A stretch of DNA of 64,000 nt from Neoarius graeffei (GCF_027579695.1 NC_083578.1:124001-188000), one strand, 5' to 3'; positions 50,008-63,526 are shown, counted from the stretch's first letter. Translations and numbers: made by a program. The notes: generated from the letters alone by a model not told the origin.

Positions 50008-50819
50008 TGTACCTCACTGCAAGGACTGAATAATGTAAATCTTTCTGGATGACCATCAAATACTGCAGCTTTATCAGAAGTAAGATGACTGAAGAATCAG
50101 GAGATCAAGAGCCAGGGTATTAAAAAAAAAAAGACATGGTTTATTTTGTGCACAAAATCAACTTCAGCAACAGTCTCAGTCTTGGTCTAAACAAAAGCTG
50201 GACACAGCCAGCTTATATGCTGATGCTATGCTGATGGGTACATGCAAAGGACACATTCTAGACCTGATAAACAATAGGTAAAGCTAAGATAAAAGAAAAT
50301 AAAAAGCAAGGACAAAATTAACATGACCCAAAGAACAAATACGTGTACATTATCAGTGAGCAAAGTACAGACATGTACGCATTGAGTGAAGCAAGACATT
50401 AGTCAAGTCACACTAAATTGAACTAATTGTAAGGATTAAATTATGTAGAATAATCAGGAAAAATAAAAAAATAATACACCCATAAACCATGGGCAAAAAG
50501 ACTTGTGATGAACTGAAATGTTGATACTGTTTCAATTCCATTTCCATGAGAAGTGAGCTTACTGACAATTATAATTTGTGGTATCGCAATGGCTCTGCTT
50601 TAGTCTAATGCTACAGAACTAATAATAGAACACTGATAATAGTGTTGTAGTTAATGTATGACTTGTGTGGTGATAAGTGTCGTAACTATCAGGTCAAACA
50701 AAAACATTTATAGTCTTATTTTAAAGATTACTCTAAACTTAAAGTTTGTCAAGCAAAATAAAATGGAAAAAAAAGTCAAAATACAGATTATTTCCACCAA
50801 AACCACTAATAATAAACAT
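50008..50819. other. 3' flank of PRDM9-like copy B
   Basis: No gene. From about 50490 the sequence aligns with the copy A flank (6130-6470), shared ancestry of the duplication. The candidate AATAAA of copy A is not conserved here. Confidence 0.5.
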
Positions 50820-52700
<1,881 letters not shown>

Positions 52701-52726
52701 TGCTCTGAACCCCTACGTCTGTTTCT

Positions 52727-53745
52727 GTGCATGTCATTTATCTGCTACTATGTCGGTTTCTCTTCTCCCCTTCCTATCCGAAACACTTGAATGTGCTGTT
52801 GCTAACAAATTTTCCTCTCTTCTCTCTCAGAACAACCTCCTGGACCCTCACCAGTCTGGCTTCTGAGCCAGACACTCAACTGAGACTGCGCTTCTCTCCC
52901 TCAGTGAGGCACTTCATGCAGCACGTGCCACCTCCCTCTCCTCTGTCTTGATTCTCCTTGACCTTTCTGCTGCATTTGACACTGCTGATCACCCCATCTT
53001 CCTGTCATCCTTATCAGCCCTAGGGATCTGCGGGACAGCCCGAGACTGGTCCTACCTCTCTGGTCGCTCCTTCCAGGTTATCTGGTCTGGTACTGTATCA
53101 GCACCATGCCCACTACTGGTGTCCCTCAAAGTTCAGTCCATGGTCCGTTCTCTTCTCCCTCTACACCCAGTCTCTCAGCTTGATTATCTATGCTCATGGT
53201 CTATCCTCCCACTGCTATGCTGATGACACTCAACTGTTCCTCTCTTTTCCTTCTTCTGCCACACAGATCTCCGCTTGCATCTCTCCTTGCCTGCATGACA
53301 TCCAGAGCTGGCTGGACGACCTGAAACTCAAGCCAGGCAAGACAAAGGTGATCTACGTTCCCGCGCCATCCTCTCCATCTCTGCACTTCATCATCCCTCT
53401 GGGGGACAACTCCGTCACCTTCACCCAGTGCGAAGAACCTAGAGGTGGTGTTTGATGACAGACTCTCCACCTCAGCGAACATCGCTAGGACAATGATCCG
53501 GACATGTAGATTTCTCCTTTACAACATCTGAAGGATCCACCCCTTCTTCACCACCTACTCAGCTTCTGGTCCAAGCACCGATCCTCTCCCACTTGGACTA
53601 CTGCAACTCTTTCCTTGCTGGCCTTCTAACATCTGCCATCAGACCCCTGCAGCTCATCTAGAACGCTGCAGCCCGCCTGGTCTACAACCTCCCTTGTTCT
53701 TCCCACATTACTCCTCTGCTTGCCACCCTTCACTGGCTACCTGTA
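52727..53745 (+). pseudogene. L2/CR1-type LINE reverse transcriptase fragment
   Basis: Plus-strand reading: [17 protein letters not shown] (A box, 52948), decayed B box region, [15 protein letters not shown] (catalytic C box, 53205), HDIQSWLDDLKLKPGKTKVI, then LDYCNSFLAG-like and LHWLP-like motifs to 53745. Frames change at least three times. Same family style as 44663-46440. Confidence 0.78.
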
Positions 53746-54370
53746 GTCTGGATGATAAAAACATGAACAGATTCCACCACCCTTTGTTTTGCCAGAGAGA
53801 GCCATGTTATGGTCCACTCTGAAAAGCTGGAAGCCAGCCAGCTGCAGCACATAGTCCGGTAAGAATCCGCATAGCCACGCCTCTGTGAAGCATAAAATGG
53901 AAGATGAAAGAAAGTCCCTGTTTCTCCCCACCAGTAGCTGGAGTTCCCCCAGTTTGTTGCACAATGAACACACATTGGAGAGAAATATCACAGGTAGCAG
54001 AGTGCAAAATCTGCACCAACGGAGGCACACAAGCACAGCAGCACACTTTCCTCTCCTCCAGCATCTCACCGAGTTAGCAAAGATGAGAGTACCTTTGACC
54101 AGAATGTCCAATAATTCCCCGGATGACAGCAGAAAAGTTGGTAATAAGTCCGCTGGAGTTGTTCCCCTGAAGTTCAAGAGCTCTTCTCTGGTGAAAGAGA
54201 TTCGAGTATTGCAGCAGTGAACTGAGTTTACAAACAAAACAATGCGCACCGACACACCGAGGCAGCCATCCGCAGCGCCATCTTGGTACAAGTCCATATA
54301 TTCTTTATGTTGTAAATAACCATGAAAGACAAATGAAAGTCGGACAAATTTGAACACCAATTCTTTAAAA
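53737..54370 (-). pseudogene. CR1/Rex1-like LINE endonuclease N-terminal fragment
   Basis: Minus-strand frame 54360-53737 ends with LSNVCSLCNKLGELQLLVGR, FLSSSILCFTEAWL and ALSGKTKGGG, the first half of the EEP endonuclease. Only this part is present and it abuts the preceding LINE fragment in opposite orientation. Related in style to 17658-17950. Confidence 0.7.
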
Positions 54371-54479
54371 AATGTTGGTGCAGTAAAGGGAAGTGCTGCT
54401 GCACCCCTACTTCCAATGTCTATGATTTTTAATAATTACCAGGAGAAATAAGGTTGCATTTAGCAGCTTTATTTTAACT

Positions 54480-54700
54480 TTAAACATTACTGGGCTCCTG
54501 AGTGGTGCAACAGAATCCCGATGATGCCACAAATCATCTGTGGCTGGGAGCCCAAGCGAGCAAAATTGGCCTGTACTCTCAGGGTTGGAGGGTGGCAGAC
54601 ACTCTCTCCCATGGGCATCTGGGAGATCATGCAAATGACAGTGGGAGTGTGTTACATTGCCGCCTAACATTGCATAAGCAGCAGTTCAGCTGGCGTCACA
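54480..54700 (+). mobile_element. SINE-like repeat
   Basis: Begins TGGGCTCCTGAGTGGTGCAA with a tRNA-like A box; continues with TCTCAGGGTTGGAGGGTGGC. It resembles a fish tRNA-derived SINE. No flanking duplicate identified. Confidence 0.5.
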
Positions 54701-54829
54701 TGCCTAGGAGGATGCACGTGAAGACGTCTACGCTCCGTTTGGTACCTGTTATGTGATATTATATTAAAAAACACACACAAGCACCAACTCGCACTGTTTT
54801 GTGTTCCACCATTCCATGAAGTTTGCACT

Positions 54830-55160
54830 TGTGGAAATTGCAATATTAGAAAAGAAGAGTCAATTTCTCACTTTGACAACGCAACGGCGTGTCGTTTATT
54901 GAAACACTCAAGGAAAAACTAAACAAGATGGCGCTCCCCATCAGATAAACAAACTGAGTTCGCATCCTTAAAGGGGCCGCGTCGCTAATACTCTAACCAG
55001 GTAACACATTAAACATGTCATGCGGAACGCACATCTGAGTCAGAGGAAAAACGCCAACTTAGCTGAGCAAGGCAAACAAGGCATCAGAACAGAGTAAAAA
55101 GCCAACGTTGCAAGCAAGACATGGTATGGTGAATTATGTCCATAATAGAGGTCCACTACA
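54830..55160 (-). repeat. 3' LTR of the Gypsy element
   Basis: 331 bases from TGTGGAAATTGC to GGTCCACTACA as read on the plus strand. Compared with the 5' LTR it has an extra 5 bases near 54850. Confidence 0.92.
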
Positions 55161-55323
55161 TACGTCCCCCCAGAATTCGCCATAACACAGAAACAAATGA
55201 AAGTCAGCGAGGAGGTGGGCGAACAATCCGCCCATAACGATTCCTCTACACTGGAACATGGGTTGAGGAACCCCTGCATGGTGGCGCCACGCTCGGGGAC
55301 TGGGGCCGAATCGGAGGACGCTC

Positions 55324-56059
55324 TCATTTTGGAGGCTGAGCGAGCCCCACAGGTCTGTCCACATCCAGATGAGCTGGCTTAAGGCGGTCCACCGAAACGC
55401 GTTCTGCCTTACCGCCAAAGTCCACCACAAAATGCTTTTCCCCGCTTTCTAGCACGCAGAACGGCCCGTCGTAAGGTGGCTGTAGTGGGCCCCGGTGTGC
55501 GTCATGACGAATGAAGACATATTCCGCTGATGGCAGACTCGGGGGAGTGTAGGATTGCGGGAGGCTGTTGCGTGAAGTAGGGACAGGCGCAAAAAGCCTT
55601 GCCTTATCCTGAAACACCGCCCGCTGCTGGGCCGAAGACCAGGGAGTAGAAGAGTCTGGAAAGAAATCCCCTGGAACCCGCAATGGCTGGCCATACACCA
55701 GCTCCGCTGATGAGGCCTGTAGGTCCTCCTTAGGGGCAGTCCTCAGGCCTAGCATGATCCAAGGGAGCCGGTCAACCCAGCCACCATCCTTGAGGCTGGC
55801 CCGAAGAGAGGCCTTCATAGCCCGATGAAAACGCTCACAAAGCCCATTAGCCTGGGGGTGATAGGCAGTGGTACGGTGGAGTTTCACACCCAGGCTGTTT
55901 GCAATGGCATTCCAGAGCTCGGAAGTGAACTGTGAGCCCCGGTCTGAAGACAGATCAGATGGGGTGCCAAACCGGGCAACCCAGGTCCCGATGAACGCTC
56001 GAGCCATTTCAGCAGTCGTCCCTGATGTCAATGGGACAGCCTCCGGCCAACGTGTGGTC
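55324..56059 (-). pseudogene. Gypsy integrase C-terminal half
   Basis: Continues after the hAT insertion: TRWPEAVPLTSGTTAEMARA, LSSDRGSQFTSELW (second catalytic Asp), HPQANGLCERFHRAMKASLR (catalytic Glu), then the C-terminal domain (YDGPFCVLESGEKHFVVDFG). Residues coded before 56059 in the same open frame come from the hAT element and are not integrase. Confidence 0.87.
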
Positions 56060-56067
56060 CTATCAAC

Positions 56068-57510
56068 TAGGGGTCGACCGATAATCGGCCTGGCCGATAT
56101 ATCGGGCCGATATTCTGCATTTTTAGGGTTATCGGTATTGGCCATAATTTCCACCAATATGCCGATAACATGCCTTTTTGCAGCCATTTCGTTCCTAACG
56201 CGACGGTCACTGCACGTCCTTTCCTGCACTCGCTTCTCTGAGTTCAAGAACACGGTCCCGCCCACCACAACATCTGATTTGTTTGGCACAAGAGATATAG
56301 CCAATCGACACATGTAGCTAAACGCTGTGAACTGTTTCAAGGCGGCCGTATGGGCACTCGGGCAGAAGCGGCACAAGGGATACAGCCAATCAACATGCGT
56401 AGCTAAACGCTGTGAACCGTTTCAAGGCGGCCGTATGGGCACTCGGGCAGAAGCAGATCCCACTTCAAGGTAAGGACACACTGCTTTTGCCGCAATAAGT
56501 CACAAACACACAAGTTGCAAAAGCACAACATTATATGTTTACATTCTTCATCTACTACTCATTAAAATTGTCCATTTGCATCTGTGTAGCCAGGCAAACT
56601 TAGCTTACGGAAGGAAGCACTTGAATTAGCCTACAACCAACTAGTCTCGCTGAAACTACATGTAATGTTGTCCATAGTAAGCAGTTCCCAGCATAACGTA
56701 GGCTGCAGTCATTTTTAAATCCCCGTCTGGAAACGTTGTGAATGTGTCAGTAGTTCTACTCGAACAGTAGAATGACAGCCATACAGAGAGGTGGTCAAGG
56801 GAAGACGAAATAAAACGTACTGTAGTGTTTGTGTTCTGTAGGCTAGCGCAAGCCTACTGGCTATTTGTTATAGTGATGAGTAAACTTCATGATGTGACTC
56901 GTGCTCAAAAAGCGCATTGCACTTGTATATGTTAGGTAACTTTATAAAGCGCTATTTGCCGGAGCCAGGTGTGATATGGTGCTAGTAGGCTATGTAATAC
57001 TGTTGTTACATAATAGGGAGTGATAGCCTACTTTATGTTTGATTTTACTTTTTAAAAAATGCTGCAGGCAGCTCCCTACACTTGATTTGTTATTTAAAAA
57101 CTACTTGAAGTTGGTAAGTCTTAGTTACAGTAGTTCTCAGTGTAAAAGAATCTAGAGTGTATTTTCATTTATTTTACACTGAAAATGGTGAGCTGTAATA
57201 TAGTAGGGAGTGATTTATTTTTTTATTGGTGAATATTTATTTTATTATTATTTTATTTCTCATTTTATTCTAACTAATGTTTGACTTTATTGTACAAATG
57301 CTGCTGGCATCTCCCTGCACAAAATTTCATGTTCAATTTTACAATTAAACATACATTTCATGGATATGAAGGTCTGTGTCAGTGTGTGCTATGTTTAATT
57401 TCATGTGAATTATAATGTTTACATTTATCGGTTGCACATATCGGTTATCGGCATCCCAATTCCATAATAATCGGTATCGGCCCTGAAAAAAACATATTGG
57501 TCGATCCCTA
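56068..57510. mobile_element. hAT-type non-autonomous element in Gypsy integrase
   Basis: Eight-base duplicate CTATCAAC at 56060-56067 and 57511-57518. Terminal repeats TAGGGGTCGACCGATAATCG and TAGGGATCGACCAATATG (complement of right end), with subterminal GATAATCGG-like repeats. An 85-base tandem duplication lies at about 56285-56454. The remainder is AT-rich with no transposase. Confidence 0.88.
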
Positions 57511-57518
57511 CTATCAAC

Positions 57519-58118
57519 CATGGAGAGGAGGTAAGTGAAGCCCCGGGAGGAGGGGAGGGGTCCCACCAGATCGACGTTGACATGGTCGAACCGTCGCTCT
57601 GGCACCGGGAAATGCACCAAGGGAGCTTTTGTGTGACGGTGAATTTTTGAGCGCTGACACTCCACACACGAGCCTGCCCAGTCTTGCACATCCTTCTTGA
57701 GGCCATGCCAGACGAACTTTGCTGCCACCAACCTCTGAAATGGCTTCCTACCTGGGTGGGAAAGGCTGTGCACAGCATCAAAAACTCGTCGTCTCCATGC
57801 TGTGGGCACGATGGGCCGCGGCTGCCCAGTGGAAACGTCACAAAGCAGTATGTTGCCACCATCACCAAAAGCAATCTCCGATAACTGCAGTCCAGTGGCA
57901 GCTGTCCTGAGTGCTAGCACATCGGGGTCAGTGGCCTGATTGGCTGCCATGTGGGCGTAGTCAAGCCCCAGGTGGACGGCTCCCACAGTGGCGCGAGATA
58001 GGCAGTCAGCCACAAGGTTGGTTTTGCCTGCAACATGTTGTATGTCCGTGGTGAACTCGGAGATGAAAGAGTTTTGACGCTGTTGGCGGGCAGACCATGG
58101 CTCAGACACCTTAGCCAT
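57519..58118 (-). pseudogene. Gypsy RNase H end and integrase N-terminal half
   Basis: QHVAGKTNLVADCLSRA marks the end of RNase H. The integrase zinc module HSLSHPG and CVEC follows, then FDHVNVDLVGPLPSS with the first catalytic Asp. The frame breaks at the hAT insertion, just after LLSMVD. Confidence 0.85.
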
Positions 58119-58256
58119 GGCAAACGTAAGGGGTTTATGGTCGACAAAAGCTGTAAACTGTTGCCCCTCCAGCAGTGAACGGAAGTGTCGGATGGCCAGG
58201 TGGAGTGCCAGCAGCTCCCGGTCAAAAGTGCTGTATTTACGTTCAGGCGGGCGTAG

Positions 58257-59207
58257 CTAGCAGCTAAAGAAAGCGAGTGGCTGCCAGGCACCATCCACCC
58301 ACTGCTCGTGCACCCCACCAACTGCATAGTCCGAAGCGTCCGTAGTGATGGCAATAGGTGCATCAGGCAATGGGTGTGCCAGCATCATTGCTTTGGCCAA
58401 AGCAGCCTTTACAGCCGTGAAAGCTTTTTCCCTCTCAGAGGACCAATCCACCAGGTGTTTCGGTGCTTTCCCCTTCAAGGCTTCATGCAGGGGGCACATG
58501 ATTGCAGCAGCACCGGGAATAAAGCGGTGGTAAAAGTTCACCATTCCCAGGAACTCCTGCAGGGACCACACCGTGATGGGCCGTGGGAAGTTTGAGATCG
58601 CGGCAACCTTAGACGGGAGTGGCACGGCCCCGTCCTTGGTGACACGATGACCCAGGAAGTCAATGGTGGTCAAACCAAACTGACACTTAGCTGGGTTGAT
58701 GATAAGTCCGTGCTGTTTGAGACGCTCAAAAAGGATCTGCAGGTGGGCCAGGTGCTCGGTTTTGGAAGTGCTGGCCAAAAGGATGTTGTCCAGGTAAACA
58801 AACAGAAAAGGCAGATCATGCAGTACGGAGTCCATGAGGCACTGGAAGGTCTGGGCGGCGTTTTTAAGGCCAAAAGGCATCCTCAAGAACTCGAACAGTC
58901 CAAAAGGGGTGATCACTGCTGTTTTGGGCACATTAAGCGGATGGACAGGAACCTGGTGGTATCCACGGATGAGGTCCACCTTAGAAAAAATGACCTTGCC
59001 TACCAGGCATGTTGAAAAATCCTGGATGTGAGGCACTGGATAGTGGTCTGGCGTTGTAGCATCGTTAAGTCTGAGGTAATCACCACAGGGGCGCCACCCG
59101 CCGGCGGGCTTGGGAACCATGTGGAGGGGCGAAGCCCACGGGCTGTTGGAGCGGCGGATGATGCCAAGGCATTCCATGCTGTCAAACTCAGCCCTGGCAA
59201 TGCCCAT
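58257..59207 (-). pseudogene. Gypsy reverse transcriptase and RNase H start
   Basis: RT motifs: SPWASPLHMVPKPAGGWRPC, IFSKVDLIRGYHQVPV, FGLFEFLRMPFGLKNAAQTF, and the catalytic box FVYLDNILLA, where the second Asp of YLDD is Asn. Connection YHRFIPGAAAIMCPLHEAL and RNase H start ITTDASDYAVGGV follow. A stop at 58257-58259 and a frameshift separate it from the remaining RNase H (about 58256-58030). Confidence 0.88.
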
Positions 59208-59225
59208 CTTAGCTGGATCTAGCCG

Positions 59226-59856
59226 TCACGCCCGGGCGTAGACAGGTGGGCCAGTGGTGGCGATGTGGTGCTCCACCCCATGCTTGGCAGTAGACGACGA
59301 AAAGGTGGGCTGCGTGAGCGCTGGAAACTCTGCGAGCAGGCGATGAAACTCGTCAGCCTGTGAGAGCACACTAGACAGTCTGATGTAGTCTACACCACTG
59401 AGAGTGCAGTTGTATGAAGAGAACGTGGTGGCGTCAATCAAGCAACGGTTTTTGACATCCACCAGCAGCCCGTAAGCGCATAGAAAATCCGCACCCAGGG
59501 TGGGGACAGCCACTTTGGCCGTGATAAAGTCCCAGTTAAACCGCTGACCGCTGAAACACAGCTCCACGTGACGCATGCTGTAAGTGTGTATGGGGCTGCC
59601 ATTAGCGGCCTCCGGGGGGGCCAAATCCATTCGCTAGGATGTCCAGCATCGATGCAGGTAGAATGCTCTTCTGCGCACCAGTGTTACACAGGAAACGACG
59701 CCCAGAGGTGGTGTCCTGGATGAACAGCAGCCTGCCAGTGCGGCCGACGCTCAAGGCCACTACTGAGCGCCGGCCTTGGTGTTTCTCGCCCCCCTGAAAC
59801 TGCAAGGTGCTCGGCGTCGCTTGGCCCTGGATCCAAATTTCGCATGGTAAAAACAT
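59226..59856 (-). pseudogene. Gypsy protease region
   Basis: Minus-strand 59856-59602 reads GRRFLCNTGAQKSILPASML; the catalytic Asp of the DTGA motif is Asn here, so the protease is dead. A frameshift near 59610 leads to 59630-59226 (LGADFLCAYGLLVDV), the rest of the protease and the spacer to RT. Confidence 0.8.
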
Positions 59857-60491
59857 AGGCCGGAGTCAGAACGTGGCCGGTGCGAAACTGTAGCTGCTGC
59901 AGTGAGCGCTGGGTCACCAGGGTACGGGGTGGCGGCATGACAGGCATGGGACGGGTCGGTTGCAACGGCATAAGCAGGGCTGAGCGCAGCAGCAGTCATG
60001 CAGGGGTGTTGAACAGCCAGAAAAAACTTGTCAGCCTCCTCTGCCAGTGCGCGGCAGTCAGTGATGGAAGTGTTGGCTAAAGCAGCCCGTACTTGAGGAG
60101 GGAGTTGACGCAAGAAAAGCTGGACGAAGAGGAACCCAGGCCTGTGCTCCCCAAGCAGATCCAACATTCTGTCCATAAGTTCAGAGGATTTGCTATCGCC
60201 CAAGCCTTGCAGAGAAAATAGCCGGCTAGCCCTCTCAGCATCAAAAAGTTTAAAAGTCTTTAACAGGTGAGCCTTGAGTGTAGTATACTTATCCACAGCA
60301 GGGGGGTTTTTGAGGAGACTGACCACTCTTGTCGCTGTCGAGCTACCAAGGGCCGACACTACATAGTAGTACTTGGTGGTGTCCGCGGTTATTTCACGCA
60401 GCGCAAACTGTGCCTCAGTCTGCGCGAACCACGCAGAAGCTGACGACTCCCAGAACTCCGGGAGCTTCAGAGTTACAGCATTTGTCGCCAT
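59760..60491 (-). pseudogene. Gypsy gag
   Basis: Start taken at 60491 (MATNAVTLKLPEFWESSASA), the first ATG giving the usual gag opening; the frame is open 13 codons upstream. Capsid-like region: WFAQTEAQFALREI, KAHLLKTFKLFDAERASRLF, QLFLRQLPPQVRAAL. At the end CFYHAKFGSRAKRR is a zinc-knuckle-like motif whose later Cys is partly lost. The frame then leaves the gag-pol reading line near 59800, so the gag-pol join is damaged. Gag packages the element RNA. Confidence 0.8.
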
Positions 60492-60546
60492 AGTCGCTCG
60501 GTGCGTCTCTGGAATGCGTCCAGCAGACAAACGTCGGGGTCACCAG

Positions 60547-60872
60547 TGTGGAAATTGCGATATTAGAAGAGTCAATTTCTCACTTTGACAACGCAATGGC
60601 GTGTCGTATATTGAAACACTCAAGGAAAAACTAAACAAGATGGCGCTCCCCATCAGATAAACAAACCGAGTTCGCATCCTTAAAGGGGCCGCGTCACTAA
60701 TACTCTAACCAGGTAACACATTAAACATGTCGTGCGGAACGCACATCTGAGTCAGAGGAAAAATGCCAACTTAGCTGAGCAAGGCAAACAAGGCATCAGA
60801 ACAGAGTAAAAAACCAACGTTGGAAGCAAGACATGGTATGGTGAATTATGTCCATAATAGATGTCCACTACA
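60547..60872 (-). repeat. 5' LTR of the Gypsy element
   Basis: 326 bases, partner of 54830-55160. It would hold the promoter of the element on the minus strand; no clear TATA is assigned. Confidence 0.92.
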
Positions 60873-60876
60873 CACT

Positions 60877-61342
60877 CATATTATGAGAATGTAAATAAAA
60901 GTATTTCAATTTGTATGTGCACGCAAATAAATATACGTGCTTCAGCATTTCTTAAGTTATTAATGTGAATGGGGTGCTGGGTGATGTCGCGTCATCAAAA
61001 CATTTACCAGTTAACTACTCTAAAACTGTTTGAGCACAAGTTTTTTTTATTTTTATTTTGGGTGAGCGAAAAAATTGAAATACTTCTGTTTGTGTTCTCA
61101 TCAAATACAGTACCACCCAAAGCCAATGCAGAGAAAGTCTTGTTTACAACAGGCACAGCGACGATGCAGCCAACAGTAAAAGTGCGTGAGATATCCAGAT
61201 ACAGCACATGTATATGAAATCCGCCCATTTCCAGCCTGCGAGTTAATTGTTATGCATGTTTCATGGGTTGACTCACTTGGTTTGAACTGAGAAAAGAAGG
61301 GTTGAAGATTGGTCAAATAACCCAGGTCCAACCCTGGGCTTT
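60877..61342. other. No gene recognised
   Basis: Intron of copy B next to the Gypsy element. No supported frame. Confidence 0.4.
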
Positions 61343-61470
61343 GGTATGAAGGAGGCATCAGAGGAGGCACATGATAGCCTTCACCCTTTCTGGTCAGTTG
61401 CCGTCATATGATAGGAGAGACCTACCTGGTGGGTGGGAACTAGCCACAACTCGTGCTCTTGGGGAGTGTT
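61343..61470. repeat. SINE-like relic
   Basis: Contains GGTGGGTGGGAACTAGCCAC and nearby blocks that loosely resemble 33360-33480. Family not identified. Confidence 0.35.
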
Positions 61471-61529
61471 CGGGTTATAGTAGTCTTTGTTGTTCAACAT
61501 GCTTTCATCACAGAAACACTTAATTTAAG

Positions 61530-61845
61530 AAATATCGTCGGGGCCTGAAGTATTTGAACACCAACAGCTTTTGGAATTTTCCCTCTGCACATCACCACAC
61601 TGAACTTGAAATGAAGCAATTAAGATGTGATTGAAGTGTAGACTTTCAGCTTTAATTCAAGGCATTTCACAAAAATATTGCATTATCCATTTAGGAATTC
61701 CAGTTTCACCGGCTCAAAAGTAATTGGGCAATTGACTGAAGCAGTTTCATGGGCAGTTATGGCCGATTTTCTCATTATTTCATGACAAATTAAGGAGATA
61801 AAAGGTCTGGAGTTGATTCTAATGTGACTAGATAATGCAGAAAAC
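61530..61845. mobile_element. Tc1-like relic (GTCCATAAA family)
   Basis: Shows GAAGTATTTGAACACCAACA, the ACTTTCAGCTTTAATTCA block, AAAGTAATTGGGCAATTGAC and AAAAGGTCTGGAGTTGATTC in the order of 40646-42302 with the transposase deleted. Confidence 0.7.
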
Positions 61846-62400
61846 CCTACATAACCTCTTACGCTATAGTAACAATCTTGCTGTCTGGGTGTACGTCTAG
61901 GTTCAAAAACAAGTTCCAGTTATTCCAGAGTCCTTCTTAGAACCAGAAATGTTGATTAAATCTCCCTTACAATGCACACTGCATCGGCTCCCAGTAAAAT
62001 TATGGTTTTATTATACTAGTAATGACCTAAAAAGCACTGAACGGTTTCGCCCTACAGTACACAAGCAAACTTCTGGTCTTATGATCCATCACACCTGCTT
62101 CAATCAAAAATTGCAGGTTATTTATTAGTACCTAGAATCATTAAAACTATAGCAGGGAGCTTTCCTACAAAGCTCCCCAACTATGAAACAATCTTTGAAT
62201 TTTAGGACAGAGGTACAGTCTAAGTCTAAACATATTGGTTTATTCAGGCATTTTTTTAAATAGGATTTCTCTGTGATAAACATGAAGACCTTGGGATTAA
62301 TGACTTCATGAGATTTATGGTCAAGCTATATATGGGATGCCAGTGCCTGATATGAACAAACATCAACTGTCGGGCTCCTCCATTATACAACTATAATTGA
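61846..62400 (+). pseudogene. L2-like fragment shared with copy A intron
   Basis: Aligns with 10660-11250 (shared TTGCTGTCTG, CCAGTTATTCCAGAGTCC, GCAGGTTATTTATTAGTACC). Encodes decayed RT C-terminal sequence. Same position relative to the SET exon in both gene copies, so it was present before the duplication. Confidence 0.75.
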
Positions 62401-62439
62401 AAAGAACCGAAATGATTTGTATGTATGGACGGACTTTAC

Positions 62440-62630
62440 CATTCGTAGAGCACTTTTTGTTCCAGAGGTAGTCAAATGCAGGACTGAGTTCTTTGGCATA
62501 CTCCTCTTCATACCACATCAAGAGCTCCTGTCCTGAGTTAATGGGTCGACAGCAACGGAATAGAATTCCCCCTCGATGCTGAAATGCCACAAGATTCTGT
62601 TCTTCATCATTACGGGCACAATTCACATAC
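62440..62630 (-). CDS. prdm9: prdm9-like copy B, SET C-terminal exon
   Basis: 191-base exon from acceptor ATGCTTTTAG to donor GTAAAG, phases as in copy A. Encodes [20 protein letters not shown], then ILFRCCRPINSGQELLMWYE. The tyrosine matching human Y341 is Phe (LFRCC), while the Y357 equivalent (MWYEEEY) stays. Change of that tyrosine is expected to alter or lower methyltransferase activity. The frame is open, so the gene may still be expressed. Joins in phase to 52255. Confidence 0.9.
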
Positions 62631-62797
62631 CTAAAAGCATGAGTCAGTGCAGCAGAAAAGTTAAAAATCAGATCGGGTTTTCAAGAAAAAGCATGGAGGA
62701 GATATCAGTCACAGGAGGAGGATAAAGTTCTTCCAACAAATTAGGAGTTGTAAAATCAATCACTACACAAAGACGCAGCAACCGGTGTATTCCTCAC

Positions 62798-62865
62798 CTC
62801 ATCCAATTTGCATGTATTTCTCTTTTGGCATCTATGTATTCGTCACACTGCATGCTCTTGCATAT
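62798..62865 (-). CDS. prdm9: prdm9-like copy B, mid-SET exon
   Basis: 68-base exon between acceptor TTTCTACAG and donor GTGAGG, encoding ICKSMQCDEYIDAKREIHAN plus WMR. Phases equal those of 12547-12614. The exon with the zinc knuckle and SET start is not in the remaining 1.1 kb and must lie beyond 64000. Confidence 0.9.
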
Positions 62866-62870
62866 CTGTA

Positions 62871-63101
62871 GAAAGATGAAACATTTAGATTTTCTTCATG
62901 AAATCAATCTATGTCTTCCAATTAATAGAAGTACACAGGAATGAGAATAATGTCTCATATCAATATTATATTAAGCATCACGAAGTAAGAAAAGGTTCTT
63001 GACTGTATCTTTAGTTTCAAAGAACAGCTGACGAACTCAGAGGTGAATTAAGCAACTATAGGAAAATGCAGGCTTTTCATCAGAATTTTTATGAAGTTTT
63101 T
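62871..63101 (-). other. Intron of copy B, paralogous with copy A
   Basis: Aligns with 12620-12690 and then 14865-15000, skipping the 2.2-kb composite insert of copy A. Confidence 0.6.
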
Positions 63102-63277
63102 TTTTTTTTTAAAGATTTTTTTGGGCTTTTTTTCCACCTTTATTATTGGATAGGACAGTGTAGAGACAGGAAATGAGTGGGAGAGAGAGATGGGGAGGGA
63201 TCGGGAAATGACCTCGGGCCGGAATCGAACCCAGGTCGCCCAGATTTATGGTATGGCGCCTTAGCCACGACACCCCC
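63102..63277 (-). mobile_element. tRNA-derived SINE with target duplication
   Basis: Same family as 8526-8708, with T-rich tail at the left and tRNA-like head at the right. Flanks TTTTATGAAGTTTTT at 63087-63101 and 63278-63292. The copy A intron lacks it. Confidence 0.9.
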
Positions 63278-63526
63278 TTTTATGAAGTTTTTAATCAAAG
63301 GTTTTGTGCCTTTGACATAGGAAAGCTGTGTTGTCTCTAATGAATGTATGTCCCTTGTGTTCTGACCTCTAAACAGACCCTAACAAAAATGCACAACTTT
63401 GTCAGATCTGTCATGAAATGGTTTTTCCATAAACCCGATTTTTTCCTGAAGTAATATTTATTTCCCATACGCGTTTGTTAGCTAGTGTTGGTTTAGTTCA
63501 GTATAGCTCTGGTCCTGGATATATAG

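Larger units (their letters stand above)
54830..60872 (-). mobile_element. Ty3/Gypsy LTR retrotransposon with both LTRs
   Basis: LTRs at 54830-55160 and 60547-60872 differ by about ten substitutions and one 5-base indel by eye. CACT flanks both ends (54826-54829, 60873-60876). On the minus strand: primer-binding-site-like CTGGTGACCCCGACG right after the 5' LTR, gag, protease, RT, RNase H, integrase, and a purine-rich CTGGGGGGAC before the 3' LTR. Gene order is the usual Gypsy one. A hAT element (56068-57510) splits the integrase. Several coding lesions make it inactive. It lies in an intron of copy B in the same orientation as that gene. Confidence 0.92.

Noticed and set aside
54228..54416. 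Short open frames around 54228-54416
   Set aside because: Overlap the decayed LINE endonuclease; no start, motif or splice context.
55324..56376. A 350-residue frame read as a single gene
   Set aside because: The first third is hAT element sequence fused by chance to the integrase C-terminal half; the boundary is the 8-bp TSD at 56060.
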